Source of the DNA: Deltaproteobacteria bacterium ADurb.Bin207
GTDB lineage: Bacteria > Myxococcota_A > Polyangia > Polyangiales > Polyangiaceae
DNA length: 64,000 nucleotides
Reading direction: 5' to 3'
NCBI GenBank assembly: GCA_002070115.1
Contig: MWCO01000016.1
Coordinates: 30,428-94,427 of the forward strand
Shown here: positions 26,304 through 34,488 of the stretch, piece after piece
How positions within the stretch are numbered: the first letter of the stretch is position 1
Layout: each line of letters starts with the position of its first letter
The notes under the pieces: model-generated
Told to the model about the DNA's origin: nothing
What the model saw: the letters and a program-made list of their open reading frames with translations, nothing else
Database searches by the model: none
Made by a program: the position numbers and the translations under genes

Positions 26304-28499
26304 ATGACTGAAGCTTCCGAACACGTTCAGATTGAAGATACACCGCAACTGCCTTCGTTCGAGCAGATGCCCCTGAATGACGACGTCAAGCATGCCTTGG
26401 CCGAGATGGGATACACGCATCCGGCGCCCGTACAGCATGCCGTATACGATCCAGCGGTCCGCGGGTTGGACGTGGTGGTGCAAGCTAGGACGGGAACAGG
26501 AAAAACTGCGGCATTCGGTATCCCTTTGGTCGACCGGATGATCAAGCGCAGTGTCCGATCACCCCAGGCGTTGGTGCTGACACCGACTCGGGAGTTGGCG
26601 TTACAAGTATCGCGAGAGATCGAACGGATTGGAAGCAAGCGCGACATCCGTTCTGCCACAGTATATGGCGGCGCGCCCATACAACGTCAGATAGACGCGC
26701 TGCAAGGCGGCGCTCAAATCGTCGTGGGTACGCCTGGGCGTGTTCTCGACCATCTTCGAAGGGGAACGCTGCAAACCCAGCATCTTCGCATATTGATTTT
26801 GGACGAATCCGACGAGATGCTGTCGATGGGGTTCGAACGGGAACTCAATGCCATTGTGGATCATCTTCCGGAGCCGCGTCAGACGCTTTTGTTTTCCGCG
26901 ACGTTACCTCCCGAAATCGTAAAAATGGCATCATCGCGATTGCATGACCCGCGATTCATTTACTTATCGGGTGATCAGGTAGGGGCTCTCGAGATTCTGC
27001 ACTTCGTGTACTTCGTTCAAAAAGACAAAAGCGATGCCTTGTTGCGGCTGTTAGAGGTGGAAAACCCTGAAAGTGCTCTCATATTTTGCAACACGCGCGA
27101 TGACACGGAGCGGGTGGCCGGTATGCTTCAACGCGCTGGCTACGATGCCGATTGGCTCAATGGGGATCTTCCCCAATCCGATCGAGAGAAGGTGATGACG
27201 CGCAGCAAAGAAGGTCACCTTCGCTTGCTCGTGGCCACGGACGTTGCCGCTCGTGGCATCGACATCTCGCATCTGACTCACGTCATCAACTTCGACTTCC
27301 CGGACTCGGCGGAAACCTACGTTCATCGAACAGGGCGAACAGGAAGGATGGGACGAACGGGAACCGCCCTGAGTTTGATCACGCCCCATGATATCGGCGC
27401 GCTCTATTATCTTCGTCTTACCTATAAAATTCGCCCCTTCGAAAAACAGCTTCCGTCGGAAGGGGAGTTGAAAACGCGCGCTCACGCGGATGTGATTTCC
27501 CTGTTGAATGAAGCGTTTTCTTCGCAGCCGCATCCCGACGACATGGCGCTTGCGCGTAGGCTTCTCACCCACGATCGAAGTGAATTCATCATCGCCGGAT
27601 TGTTGCGCAACCATCTCGGAGATCGGCTGAAATCCGAGGAAGAAGCCGCAGAAGCGCGTCGAGCCAAACGGCCCGCGCCTGTCAAGGTCCATGCTCCTGA
27701 CGAATCCTCTGATGAAAAAATACGCGAAGCTTCTGCGGACGCTTCCAGGAAACAACACACCCCTCCTCTTCCGCCGTCGTCAGAGCAACGACCCGTCGAA
27801 GAACCGGAGCAGGACGAAGATTCGGTCGATTCGCCGCCAACCCAGGAGTATCCAAGGGCTGAAGATCAACCCAAAGACGATGATGACTTGCCCACGGACC
27901 CTCCGGCCGAGCCGGAAGTTGATTTGGGGCACGCGGTTGAGAGTGATGCGAACGACGACTCCCCCGAGCGCGATGATTCCGCTCATGATTCGCATGGTTT
28001 CGAAGACGAGGAACCAACAGGAAAGCATCGTACTGTGCCCGAAATGGATTTGCCGCGATACGAGATCTCTCCCATGACACAGGAGGATCTCGATTTGATC
28101 CGGGACATTCAGCAAAAGCAACAGCAAGAACAACCCGTGGGCCATGCTGCGTTGGCCGATTGGTTTCCTCCTGCCGAAGACAACGATGACCAACCGATAC
28201 TCCCAGAAAAAGGAGCGGAACTACCGCCTTCGGAGGATGATTTCGATGAGCAAGACGAACTCGAGGTGTTCGTCAACGTCGGCCGCAGAGACGGGGTGCG
28301 TCCTGGAGATTTCGTGGCTGTTCTTGCTGAGGCGCGAGGGATTCAACGAGCGGATATTGGCCGCATTCGAATTCGGGACAAGCATACGTTCATCGCTGTT
28401 CGAGCTGAAGTCATCGACGATGCCGTGCGCGCCATTCAAGGGCGAGCCTTCGGCGATCGTGTAGCCACCGCCGCCAGGGCCAGGATGCGAGAAGACTAG
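26304..28499 (+). CDS. DEAD-box RNA helicase with DbpA-type RNA-binding C-terminus
   Basis: A 731-residue helicase. The helicase core (about 10-390) shows the Q motif, ARTGTGKTAA (Walker A), PTRELALQV, GTPGRVLDHL, SATLPPE, DVAARGIDI and HRTGRTGRMG. Motif II reads LDESDEM, so the canonical DEAD is DESD here. An acidic, low-complexity linker of about 200 residues follows (about 440-640), then a compact C-terminal domain (about 655-731) like DbpA RNA-binding domains (VFVNVGRRDGVRPGDFVAVL, then IGRIRIRDKHTFIAVRAEV). It unwinds or remodels RNA, possibly during ribosome assembly or cold adaptation. DEAD-box proteins with DESD are rare but ATPase function may persist. Confidence 0.92.
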   Translation: MTEASEHVQIEDTPQLPSFEQMPLNDDVKHALAEMGYTHPAPVQHAVYDPAVRGLDVVVQARTGTGKTAAFGIPLVDRMIKRSVRSPQALVLTPTRELALQVSREIERIGSKRDIRSATVYGGAPIQRQIDALQGGAQIVVGTPGRVLDHLRRGTLQTQHLRILILDESDEMLSMGFERELNAIVDHLPEPRQTLLFSATLPPEIVKMASSRLHDPRFIYLSGDQVGALEILHFVYFVQKDKSDALLRLLEVENPESALIFCNTRDDTERVAGMLQRAGYDADWLNGDLPQSDREKVMTRSKEGHLRLLVATDVAARGIDISHLTHVINFDFPDSAETYVHRTGRTGRMGRTGTALSLITPHDIGALYYLRLTYKIRPFEKQLPSEGELKTRAHADVISLLNEAFSSQPHPDDMALARRLLTHDRSEFIIAGLLRNHLGDRLKSEEEAAEARRAKRPAPVKVHAPDESSDEKIREASADASRKQHTPPLPPSSEQRPVEEPEQDEDSVDSPPTQEYPRAEDQPKDDDDLPTDPPAEPEVDLGHAVESDANDDSPERDDSAHDSHGFEDEEPTGKHRTVPEMDLPRYEISPMTQEDLDLIRDIQQKQQQEQPVGHAALADWFPPAEDNDDQPILPEKGAELPPSEDDFDEQDELEVFVNVGRRDGVRPGDFVAVLAEARGIQRADIGRIRIRDKHTFIAVRAEVIDDAVRAIQGRAFGDRVATAARARMRED

Positions 28500-28540
28500 T
28501 ACGCGTTGCACGAACGCTATTGCGAAGGTATCTATTGATT

Positions 28541-29221
28541 ATGGGCAAGGACGCGCAAGACCTGGAGGTCAAAAAGCTCCGACACAGTGCAGAGTGCGTA
28601 ATGCGCCAATCCGTGCAACCCCATGACCTCATCGCTATGCTGCGGCGTCTCTTGAAAATGGCTCCTCCCGATAGCGAGGATGCCCTTTTCGCGCATCGGC
28701 ATCTCGCGGAATTGACGGTCGAAACGGAACCATGGAAAGCCGCACTTTCGGCTCGTCGTCTCATTGCAGCGAATCCCAATGACGATCAAGGCTGGGCATT
28801 GCTGGCACTCGCCATGAGCCTCATGTCCCATTACCGTGCTGCCGAACGCGCGTATCGCAAGGCGATCGCGATCTCGCCCCGGAATCCTTGGTATGCCCAT
28901 AATCTAGGCCATTTGCTCGATGTTGTGCTCGATCGGCCCAACGAAGGTCTCCCTTTGCTCGCCTTTGCCCATCGAATGGAGCCCCAGGAGACCGAAATTG
29001 CTTCCTCTTACGCGCATGTGTTAGGGCGTGTCGGAAAAACCGAAGACGCGCGAAAGCTACTGCGGCGTGCCCTTCGACAAGGAGGAACGAGTGAGCAGCG
29101 CGCGCTTCTTACCTGGCTCGACGAAGCATGTGACGGAAGGCCAAGCAAATCACGGCGTCGTAAAACGAAGACTTCGACGGAGAACTCCTCCTCATCTCAC
29201 CGCAAGAATCGTAGGGCCTGA
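28541..29221 (+). CDS. TPR-repeat protein upstream of ccmC
   Basis: A 226-residue protein beginning at the ATG at 28541; weaker TTG starts lie 6 and 21 bases upstream. It is built of TPR-like helix pairs (LIAANPNDDQGWALLALAM, RAYRKAIAISPRNPWYAHN, LLAFAHRMEPQETEIASSY). The C-terminal tail is Lys/Arg/Ser-rich (about 205-226), possibly disordered or nucleic-acid binding. There is no membrane segment. It precedes ccmC by 29 bp, so it may be part of the cytochrome c unit, where TPR proteins (CcmH/I-type) help apocytochrome handling; that is inference from the neighbours. Confidence 0.65.
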   Translation: MGKDAQDLEVKKLRHSAECVMRQSVQPHDLIAMLRRLLKMAPPDSEDALFAHRHLAELTVETEPWKAALSARRLIAANPNDDQGWALLALAMSLMSHYRAAERAYRKAIAISPRNPWYAHNLGHLLDVVLDRPNEGLPLLAFAHRMEPQETEIASSYAHVLGRVGKTEDARKLLRRALRQGGTSEQRALLTWLDEACDGRPSKSRRRKTKTSTENSSSSHRKNRRA

Positions 29222-29250
29222 TACGAAGGTTCGGGCCTCGCGCGTTCGAA

Positions 29251-29997
29251 ATGCATGTCCTCATGAAGTCCTGTGCATCTGCTCGATCCTCAGCTCGCTT
29301 GCTCGATATCGCTTTCGTTTCGTTACTCACGTTGGCAACGCTTGGCGTTCTCATCACGGTCCACTTGATTTTTTTGCGCACACCGGTGGAAGCGCAGATG
29401 GGAATCGTTCAAAAAATATTTTATTTCCACGTACCTTCCGCGTACGCCATGTACCTGGGCGCGACCGCGTGTTTTCTCGGTTCGACTGCCTATCTTTTTC
29501 GAATCAGTGACCGTCGCGATGCATTGGCGCGCGCGGGTGCAGAAGTGGCCGTGGCGTTTGGCGCCGTCGTTCTTGCCACAGGACCTTTATGGGCCGTCAA
29601 AGCTTGGGGACATTATTGGACATGGGAGCCTCGGCTGACGACCTCCCTATTGTCGGTGTTGGTTTACGTTGCTTACCTGTTGTTACGTTCCTTTGGCGGA
29701 GGTGGAGAGGGCGAGCGTAAGTTCGCGGCTACCCTTGGTTTTCTTGGAGCGCTGAACCTTCCCCTCATCCATTTTTCCGTTCGAAAATGGAGCGGACAAC
29801 ATCCCGAAGTCGTCACAGGACAAGGTGGAGGTCTTCAGCATGTGGACATGCGAATCACCTTCATCATCGCCATGCTGACGTTTACCTTCCTGGCAGGAAC
29901 GCTTCTTTGGTTTCGGTTTCGCCTTTGGTCCACGGAAGCACGCCTACGCCGCTTGGAAAAAGAAGCTCTTGAATTCAATGTCGGGGAGGAGTCGTAG
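29251..29997 (+). CDS. ccmC: cytochrome c-type biogenesis protein CcmC
   Basis: A 248-residue membrane protein of the haem-handling family; CcmC loads haem onto CcmE during cytochrome c maturation. Six membrane helices are visible (LLTLATLGVLITVHLIF onwards). The WGxYWxWEPRLT signature is present as WGHYWTWEPRLT, and haem-contacting histidines are seen in KIFYFHVPSAYA and in NLPLIHFSVRKWSG. A second start at 29263 is possible. ccmA, ccmB and ccmE are not in this window; the ccmD-like gene is 2 bp downstream. The operon continues no further here, as the next gene is on the other strand. Confidence 0.92.
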   Translation: MHVLMKSCASARSSARLLDIAFVSLLTLATLGVLITVHLIFLRTPVEAQMGIVQKIFYFHVPSAYAMYLGATACFLGSTAYLFRISDRRDALARAGAEVAVAFGAVVLATGPLWAVKAWGHYWTWEPRLTTSLLSVLVYVAYLLLRSFGGGGEGERKFAATLGFLGALNLPLIHFSVRKWSGQHPEVVTGQGGGLQHVDMRITFIIAMLTFTFLAGTLLWFRFRLWSTEARLRRLEKEALEFNVGEES

Positions 29998-29999
29998 GG

Positions 30000-30248
30000 A
30001 TGACTCACCACGCGACCTCGCAAGCCACTCCCACGGTATCTTCAACCATTCCTGGCGAGTTTCGGCCTGTAGAACAAGCCGCACCCCAGCGCGATGGCAC
30101 CGTGCTGATGATCGAAGCATACGCCTTCGTTTGGATGATTCTCATGATCTTCGTCTTGACGGGATACCTACGACAGCGTCGTCTCGACGCCCGCATCGCG
30201 CGATTGGAAAGTGCGATCGATCGCGTCATCGAACGCGAACAACCTTGA
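30000..30248 (+). CDS. CcmD-like small membrane protein
   Basis: An 82-residue protein with an N-terminal disordered region, one membrane helix (EAYAFVWMILMIFVLTGYL), then a basic coiled-coil tail (RQRRLDARIARLESAIDRV). That layout fits CcmD-type proteins, which stabilise the CcmABC haem-export complex. Its ATG is two bases after the ccmC stop, with GGAGGAG just upstream. CcmD proteins usually are about 60-80 residues. It ends 20 bp from the convergent lipoprotein gene. A different role is possible, because CcmD proteins are poorly conserved. Confidence 0.72.
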   Translation: MTHHATSQATPTVSSTIPGEFRPVEQAAPQRDGTVLMIEAYAFVWMILMIFVLTGYLRQRRLDARIARLESAIDRVIEREQP

Positions 30249-30268
30249 GAACGACGATTCCTGACGGG

Positions 30269-31177
30269 CTACGGTGAATCGGCAGTGGGTAAAGGCACGA
30301 GGAATTCTACGTGGAGGTTATCGCCACGCAGGGTGGCGTGAGCAGATTGTCCAATAATATTCGACACTTCCGAGTCGGCCGCCAGGAGCGCGTCACGCAC
30401 ACGTTCGAGGAGTTGTCCTGCCTGAAGCGCCGCCGAATCATCGTGATAAACGAAATCAGCCTGCACGGACACCTCCTGCGCACGAGCCACCAACAACCTA
30501 ACTTGCGCCTGACGCAGACCTCGCGCCACTCGTGCAAGCGACGGCGCTTTGCTTTTCCAGGCTTCTGGCACCATCGGACGATGGATATGAATCGTTGTCG
30601 TCGCCTTATGGTCGGAAATAGTAGTGCGATCCATATCCGGTCCATCTTTCAGCAAACGGATCAGCGAGTCCAATTGACCTGGAGTCACCAGCATGATCTG
30701 TCCCGAATCCGAACGAATCATGAGGGCGGCCGCGGTACGCTCCGACGATGACGATTGCGGTTCGAACAATTGTAGATCACGTTTCTTCCCCGCAGATTTC
30801 CACCCAACGGCGCCGCAAGGAATCCCGTAGGATTGCCTCGAACCAGCAAACACGACCATCAGATCGCCATCGGTGACATCGGGACCGTAGCGCAAGGCAA
30901 AGGTAGCGGTCGTGGCGTCGCTCCCACAGCCTGCGATCAGATCAAATACGGATGACGATAGACCCGACTGTTCCACCAAAGACAGAAACAACGTGTAAAC
31001 GCCTTGTTGGCGAGTCGTTTCCAAGTCGACCCGAACCACGAGATCGACATCCGCCGGAATCAACTGTTCGAGCGTTGGTGTCCATCCTTTGGGAATATCT
31101 TGGGGTGGAGACGGCGTGCATGCCAAGGCACCGATCAGAAAGCCTGCCCAAATGGTGACACGCGCAACACCTGTCAT
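30269..31177 (-). CDS. lipoprotein of unknown function downstream of cmk
   Basis: A 302-residue protein with a lipoprotein signal (TIWAGFLIGALAC, lipobox LAC at Cys20). The mature part begins PSPPQDIPKGWTPTLE and then LIPADVDLVVRVDLE, resembling the gene at 31881 (LLPSGVAGLVHIDAR) in layout, so the two are probable paralogues flanking cmk. No enzyme motif is visible. It is the last gene of the leftward group pheA-like, lipoprotein, cmk, lipoprotein, with a 6-bp gap after cmk. It probably sits in the periplasm or outer membrane. Neither length nor motifs reveal a function. Confidence 0.7.
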   Translation of the reverse strand: MTGVARVTIWAGFLIGALACTPSPPQDIPKGWTPTLEQLIPADVDLVVRVDLETTRQQGVYTLFLSLVEQSGLSSSVFDLIAGCGSDATTATFALRYGPDVTDGDLMVVFAGSRQSYGIPCGAVGWKSAGKKRDLQLFEPQSSSSERTAAALMIRSDSGQIMLVTPGQLDSLIRLLKDGPDMDRTTISDHKATTTIHIHRPMVPEAWKSKAPSLARVARGLRQAQVRLLVARAQEVSVQADFVYHDDSAALQAGQLLERVRDALLAADSEVSNIIGQSAHATLRGDNLHVEFLVPLPTADSP

Positions 31178-31183
31178 GGATCG

Positions 31184-31870
31184 TTATAAAATCCGCTTGC
31201 GAACATGCTCGATCATGAAACCAAGCACCTGTTCGATCGTCATGGGCGTGGTGTCCAACTCGATGGCATCGTCGGCACGACGCAACGGAGCTGCGGCGCG
31301 TTTCTCATCGCGTTCGTCTCGCTCCCTCATCGCGATCAGTGTGTCGTCGTAGTTGACGACCACACCTTTTGCCGTCAGTTCCTCGAAACGCCGCTTGGCG
31401 CGCTGTTCGAGAGAAGCTGTTAGAAAAAACTTCACCTCGGCTTTTGGAAATACGACCGTGCCGGTATCTCGCCCTTCCACCACCACATTGCTTTGGTTGG
31501 CTACCTCCCGCTGCAACGACAGCAATGCCGTGCGAACATCGGGATGGGCTGACACCGTGCTCGCGCCACTACTCACTTCCGGAGTACGAATGGCATCGGA
31601 GACGTCTTCGTCATCGAGATACAGTCGTTGGTCCCCTTGTTGTTTCAAGAATCGAATTCGATTGCGGCTCACCAAATCAATCGCCACTTGATGAACCTGG
31701 GCCTCCGAACACCATGGTACCGAAGCGCGCTGGCAAGCCAGAGCGAGGGCACGGTAGATGGCACCGGTGTCAAGGTATACGTATCCAAGACGAGAGGCCA
31801 ACGCACACGCGAGTGTGGACTTTCCCGCTCCCGCAGGACCATCGATCGTAACGACATGATACGATGTCAC
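31184..31870 (-). CDS. cmk: cytidylate kinase
   Basis: A 228-residue P-loop kinase that phosphorylates CMP and dCMP, feeding nucleotide pools. The P-loop is DGPAGAGKSTLA, the acceptor region YLDTGAIYRALAL, then VSSGASTVSAHPDVR and VVEGRDTGTVVFPKAE. A basic patch and a C-terminal helix are intact. Its length is standard. It is flanked by two related lipoprotein genes and follows a pheA-like gene, an arrangement that recalls the common aromatic-biosynthesis/cmk neighbourhood. Confidence 0.94.
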   Translation of the reverse strand: MTSYHVVTIDGPAGAGKSTLACALASRLGYVYLDTGAIYRALALACQRASVPWCSEAQVHQVAIDLVSRNRIRFLKQQGDQRLYLDDEDVSDAIRTPEVSSGASTVSAHPDVRTALLSLQREVANQSNVVVEGRDTGTVVFPKAEVKFFLTASLEQRAKRRFEELTAKGVVVNYDDTLIAMRERDERDEKRAAAPLRRADDAIELDTTPMTIEQVLGFMIEHVRKRIL

Positions 31871-31880
31871 GGTTTCCTCC

Positions 31881-32876
31881 TCATCGACGCAACGAACTGG
31901 CCCACCATTCCATCAAGGAACTTGCTCCCTGAACGTTGATCGCCGCGATGAATTGAACATCCTGATCGACGACGCGAACTTTCAAATCTTGAATGGGCGG
32001 TTGAATGCCGAGAAGCGACAACAGTCGGGCATACGACGAAAGTTGCGCGATTTGTTCCAGGGAGGTGCTTGCCGTTTGGGCGGCGCTGGCATCCGGATAG
32101 GTGAAAGTACCAGCGAGATTCAGCCCGGGAGGCTCGAAATTACCGAGAATGCGAACGACCGTCAGTCCATGGAGAAAGGGCGTTTGTTGTGCGGCGCTGT
32201 GGACAATGGGATCCGTGCTCAAATCCGCTACGGCCACCACCGAAGCTTTGGGGTCGTCGATGAGCGATGCCATCCAATCAGGAACATCGCGACGAACGCG
32301 TTTGTCCCGTATCCGGTCTAGCGTTCGACGGATACCAGTTTCGTTGCCCAGGATGAGGGTTTGTTTGGTGACGACCACGAATCCGACATCGCCAGCCACA
32401 AATAAATCGTTGTTGGCGTATTCGAGCCGTGTGAGGGGAACGCCAAGAGCCGTCGGACGTCCGCTCGAAGCAGCCATGCGTATCGCGTCGGGATCGAAAC
32501 TACCTTGCACGACCACGGCAACATCTGCGCCTTGCAGCGAATACAGGCCCACGATGACACGACGAACATCGCGTCCCGGATCGAAATTCGACTCCGGACC
32601 CAATGGCATCATGGATTGAATCAGTTTGGTGGTGGGGCGACCAAGCTCGGATTGCAGCGCGGTTCGCGCATCGATGTGAACCAAGCCCGCAACACCCGAT
32701 GGTAGCAGCGCCAGCGGATCGCGATCGATCTCCTCCGACGACAATCGCGTTCCATCGCCGGCAAGGACAATGCTATCCCCCTTTTTCGTGCATGCCGTCA
32801 GCGTGAAAACCAAGATGGCGAGAGTAAGGAAAATCCAGTGCCTTACAACCGTTTTCAATTCCAATTGTCGAGTCAT
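31881..32876 (-). CDS. lipoprotein paralogue upstream of cmk
   Basis: A 331-residue lipoprotein (signal WIFLTLAILVFTLTAC, lipobox LTAC at Cys29). After a short charged linker the mature part has several strand-rich segments (LLPSGVAGLVHIDARTALQ, RRVIVGLYSLQGADVAVVVQ, GFVVVTKQTLILGNETG). It lies between the pheA-like gene (28 bp upstream) and cmk (10 bp downstream). It is similar in layout to the product at 30269, so both may have arisen by duplication around cmk. The substrate or partner is unknown. Confidence 0.7.
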   Translation of the reverse strand: MTRQLELKTVVRHWIFLTLAILVFTLTACTKKGDSIVLAGDGTRLSSEEIDRDPLALLPSGVAGLVHIDARTALQSELGRPTTKLIQSMMPLGPESNFDPGRDVRRVIVGLYSLQGADVAVVVQGSFDPDAIRMAASSGRPTALGVPLTRLEYANNDLFVAGDVGFVVVTKQTLILGNETGIRRTLDRIRDKRVRRDVPDWMASLIDDPKASVVAVADLSTDPIVHSAAQQTPFLHGLTVVRILGNFEPPGLNLAGTFTYPDASAAQTASTSLEQIAQLSSYARLLSLLGIQPPIQDLKVRVVDQDVQFIAAINVQGASSLMEWWASSLRR

Positions 32877-32904
32877 GATAGGGCCCCCATCGAAGGGTTA
32901 TGCT

Positions 32905-33975
32905 TCAGCAATGGGTGGAAAAAGAACCAATAATCTTCATTAATTTCGTATATTTACGGATTTCGTCCAGAGCGATGACCAACCCTCGATCCGAGGCATG
33001 ACCATGCACGTCGAGATAAAAAACGTAGTCCCATTTCTCTCCGGGAACAGGTCGCGACATGATGCTTTTCACATTGATGCCGCGTGTTGCGAAGTCATTG
33101 AGGACAGCCGCCAAGGCTCCTGGTTGATCATTGAGCGTAAAGACAATGGACGTGGTGTCTTTTCCGGTGCGTGAGGATAGCCGTGTTCCTACCACGGCGT
33201 ACCGCATTCGAAGGTCATGCTGCTCTCCAATATTGGCGATGGCGATCGTCAATCCATGAATATCGCCCATCTGTTCGTGAGCAATCGTCGCTCCCCCATG
33301 ATCTTCCACCGCGAACCGGCAGCCAATGGCCGGAGAACGGACATCGATGATCGTGGCGCGCGGAATTCGCTTGTGAAGGAACGATTCGCAATGAACGCGA
33401 TCATGGGCCGTCGCGTATATTTTTTCGATGTCTTCGGGATTGCCGGTGTGATTGAGCAAGGCAACTCCGGCCGCGAGTTCGCAGATGGCCGACACCACCA
33501 GATCCGTTTGCATGAGGGCCAAAATGCTGCTCACCACCGTTCCTTCATGGGAGGACTCGAAAGGAACCAAAGCAAATTCGGCGCGTCCACGAGTCACTTC
33601 TTCGAGCGCCGCCGATGGTGAATCGCAAAACGATGGTTGAGCGCCACCTCCGAAAACCTGTCGAGCGGCCACATACCCGAGCGATCCTTCGACACCTACG
33701 ACAGCCACACGAGCAGGTCTTTCGAGAGAAGCACAAGCCGCATAAATGGCTTTGAAAATCTGCTTCACGCTTTCATCCGGAAGCTCGCCGGTGCCGTGCG
33801 CAATCAAGTCATCGAAATACGTTCGGTCGAGGCCATGGCTAGCCGACGGATCGTCTTTGATGAGCGTTCCTACGTCTCGCGCCATTTTCGCCCGAATCTC
33901 GAGAAGACGGAGCACTTCCTTGTCCGTATCCGCCATTTGCGCGCGAAGGTGGTCCACCTTTTTTCGGTTCGACAT
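32905..33975 (-). CDS. pheA: chorismate mutase/prephenate dehydratase-like protein with altered motifs
   Basis: A 356-residue protein starting at the ATG at 33975. An AroQ-like helical region (about 5-85) begins LRAQMADTDKEVLRLLEIRAK. A dehydratase-like domain (about 92-275) has VEGSLGYVAARQVFG and VPFESSHEGTV where the consensus has NS-x-EG, and the usual TRF motif reads MRY. An ACT domain (about 285-355) follows with PGALAAVLNDFATRGINV and MSRPVPGEKWDYVFYLDV in place of the usual ESRP. The layout equals the P-protein that makes phenylpyruvate, but key Asn, Thr and Glu positions are replaced, so the activity is uncertain. The gene symbol is by layout only. Confidence 0.72.
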   Translation of the reverse strand: MSNRKKVDHLRAQMADTDKEVLRLLEIRAKMARDVGTLIKDDPSASHGLDRTYFDDLIAHGTGELPDESVKQIFKAIYAACASLERPARVAVVGVEGSLGYVAARQVFGGGAQPSFCDSPSAALEEVTRGRAEFALVPFESSHEGTVVSSILALMQTDLVVSAICELAAGVALLNHTGNPEDIEKIYATAHDRVHCESFLHKRIPRATIIDVRSPAIGCRFAVEDHGGATIAHEQMGDIHGLTIAIANIGEQHDLRMRYAVVGTRLSSRTGKDTTSIVFTLNDQPGALAAVLNDFATRGINVKSIMSRPVPGEKWDYVFYLDVHGHASDRGLVIALDEIRKYTKLMKIIGSFSTHC

Positions 33976-34027
33976 GGGGGCAAGCGTAATGCGAGGACAC
34001 GAGAAGGGCAAAGGGGAAGCAGACGGT

Positions 34028-34270
34028 TCACTTAAGCGCTTCGAGTTCCGAACGTGCGGTTACGGCACGACGGCTCGACGGATACCGGGCGATGAGAAAG
34101 CGCAGCGTATCTTCATATGCTTTCGACTGCCCTTTCGCCCGAAACTCTTGTGCAAGATCGTATAAGGCCTCGCCGGGGTTTTCGGTCCGTTGCAACGAAG
34201 GGTCTTCGCTGCCCTGGCACTGCATCGGAGCCAAGGCCACGGCGATCGCGAGAAGAAAAGAGCGCAACAC
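34028..34270 (-). CDS. small exported TPR-like protein
   Basis: An 80-residue protein with a probable signal peptide (LRSFLLAIAVALAPM, ending at CQG). The mature part is a single helical pair typical of outer-membrane assembly lipoproteins of the YbgF/BamD type (GEALYDLAQEFRAKGQ, then DTLRFLIARYPSSRRAVTARS). It heads the leftward group with the pheA-like gene, which starts 52 bp downstream. It is too short for a whole BamD and carries no catalytic motif. I cannot name a function. Confidence 0.6.
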   Translation of the reverse strand: MLRSFLLAIAVALAPMQCQGSEDPSLQRTENPGEALYDLAQEFRAKGQSKAYEDTLRFLIARYPSSRRAVTARSELEALK

Positions 34271-34488
34271 GGGGCGACAATAGCACGAAAGGATGCCAGC
34301 AGGACTGTGGGATATGAGCGGCGGATGTCACGCTAGGATCGAGTCGATCGCCTGCCGTTGTCCTTTGCCTATCGCTTTTCGCCCCTCCATTTCAATGCAG
34401 GTCGGCCTGCCCTTGGAGACTGCCAAGCACGATTGTGCGTGAATCTGCCGGACAATCGAGGCATAACCAGATACGATCGGAGGTTCGC

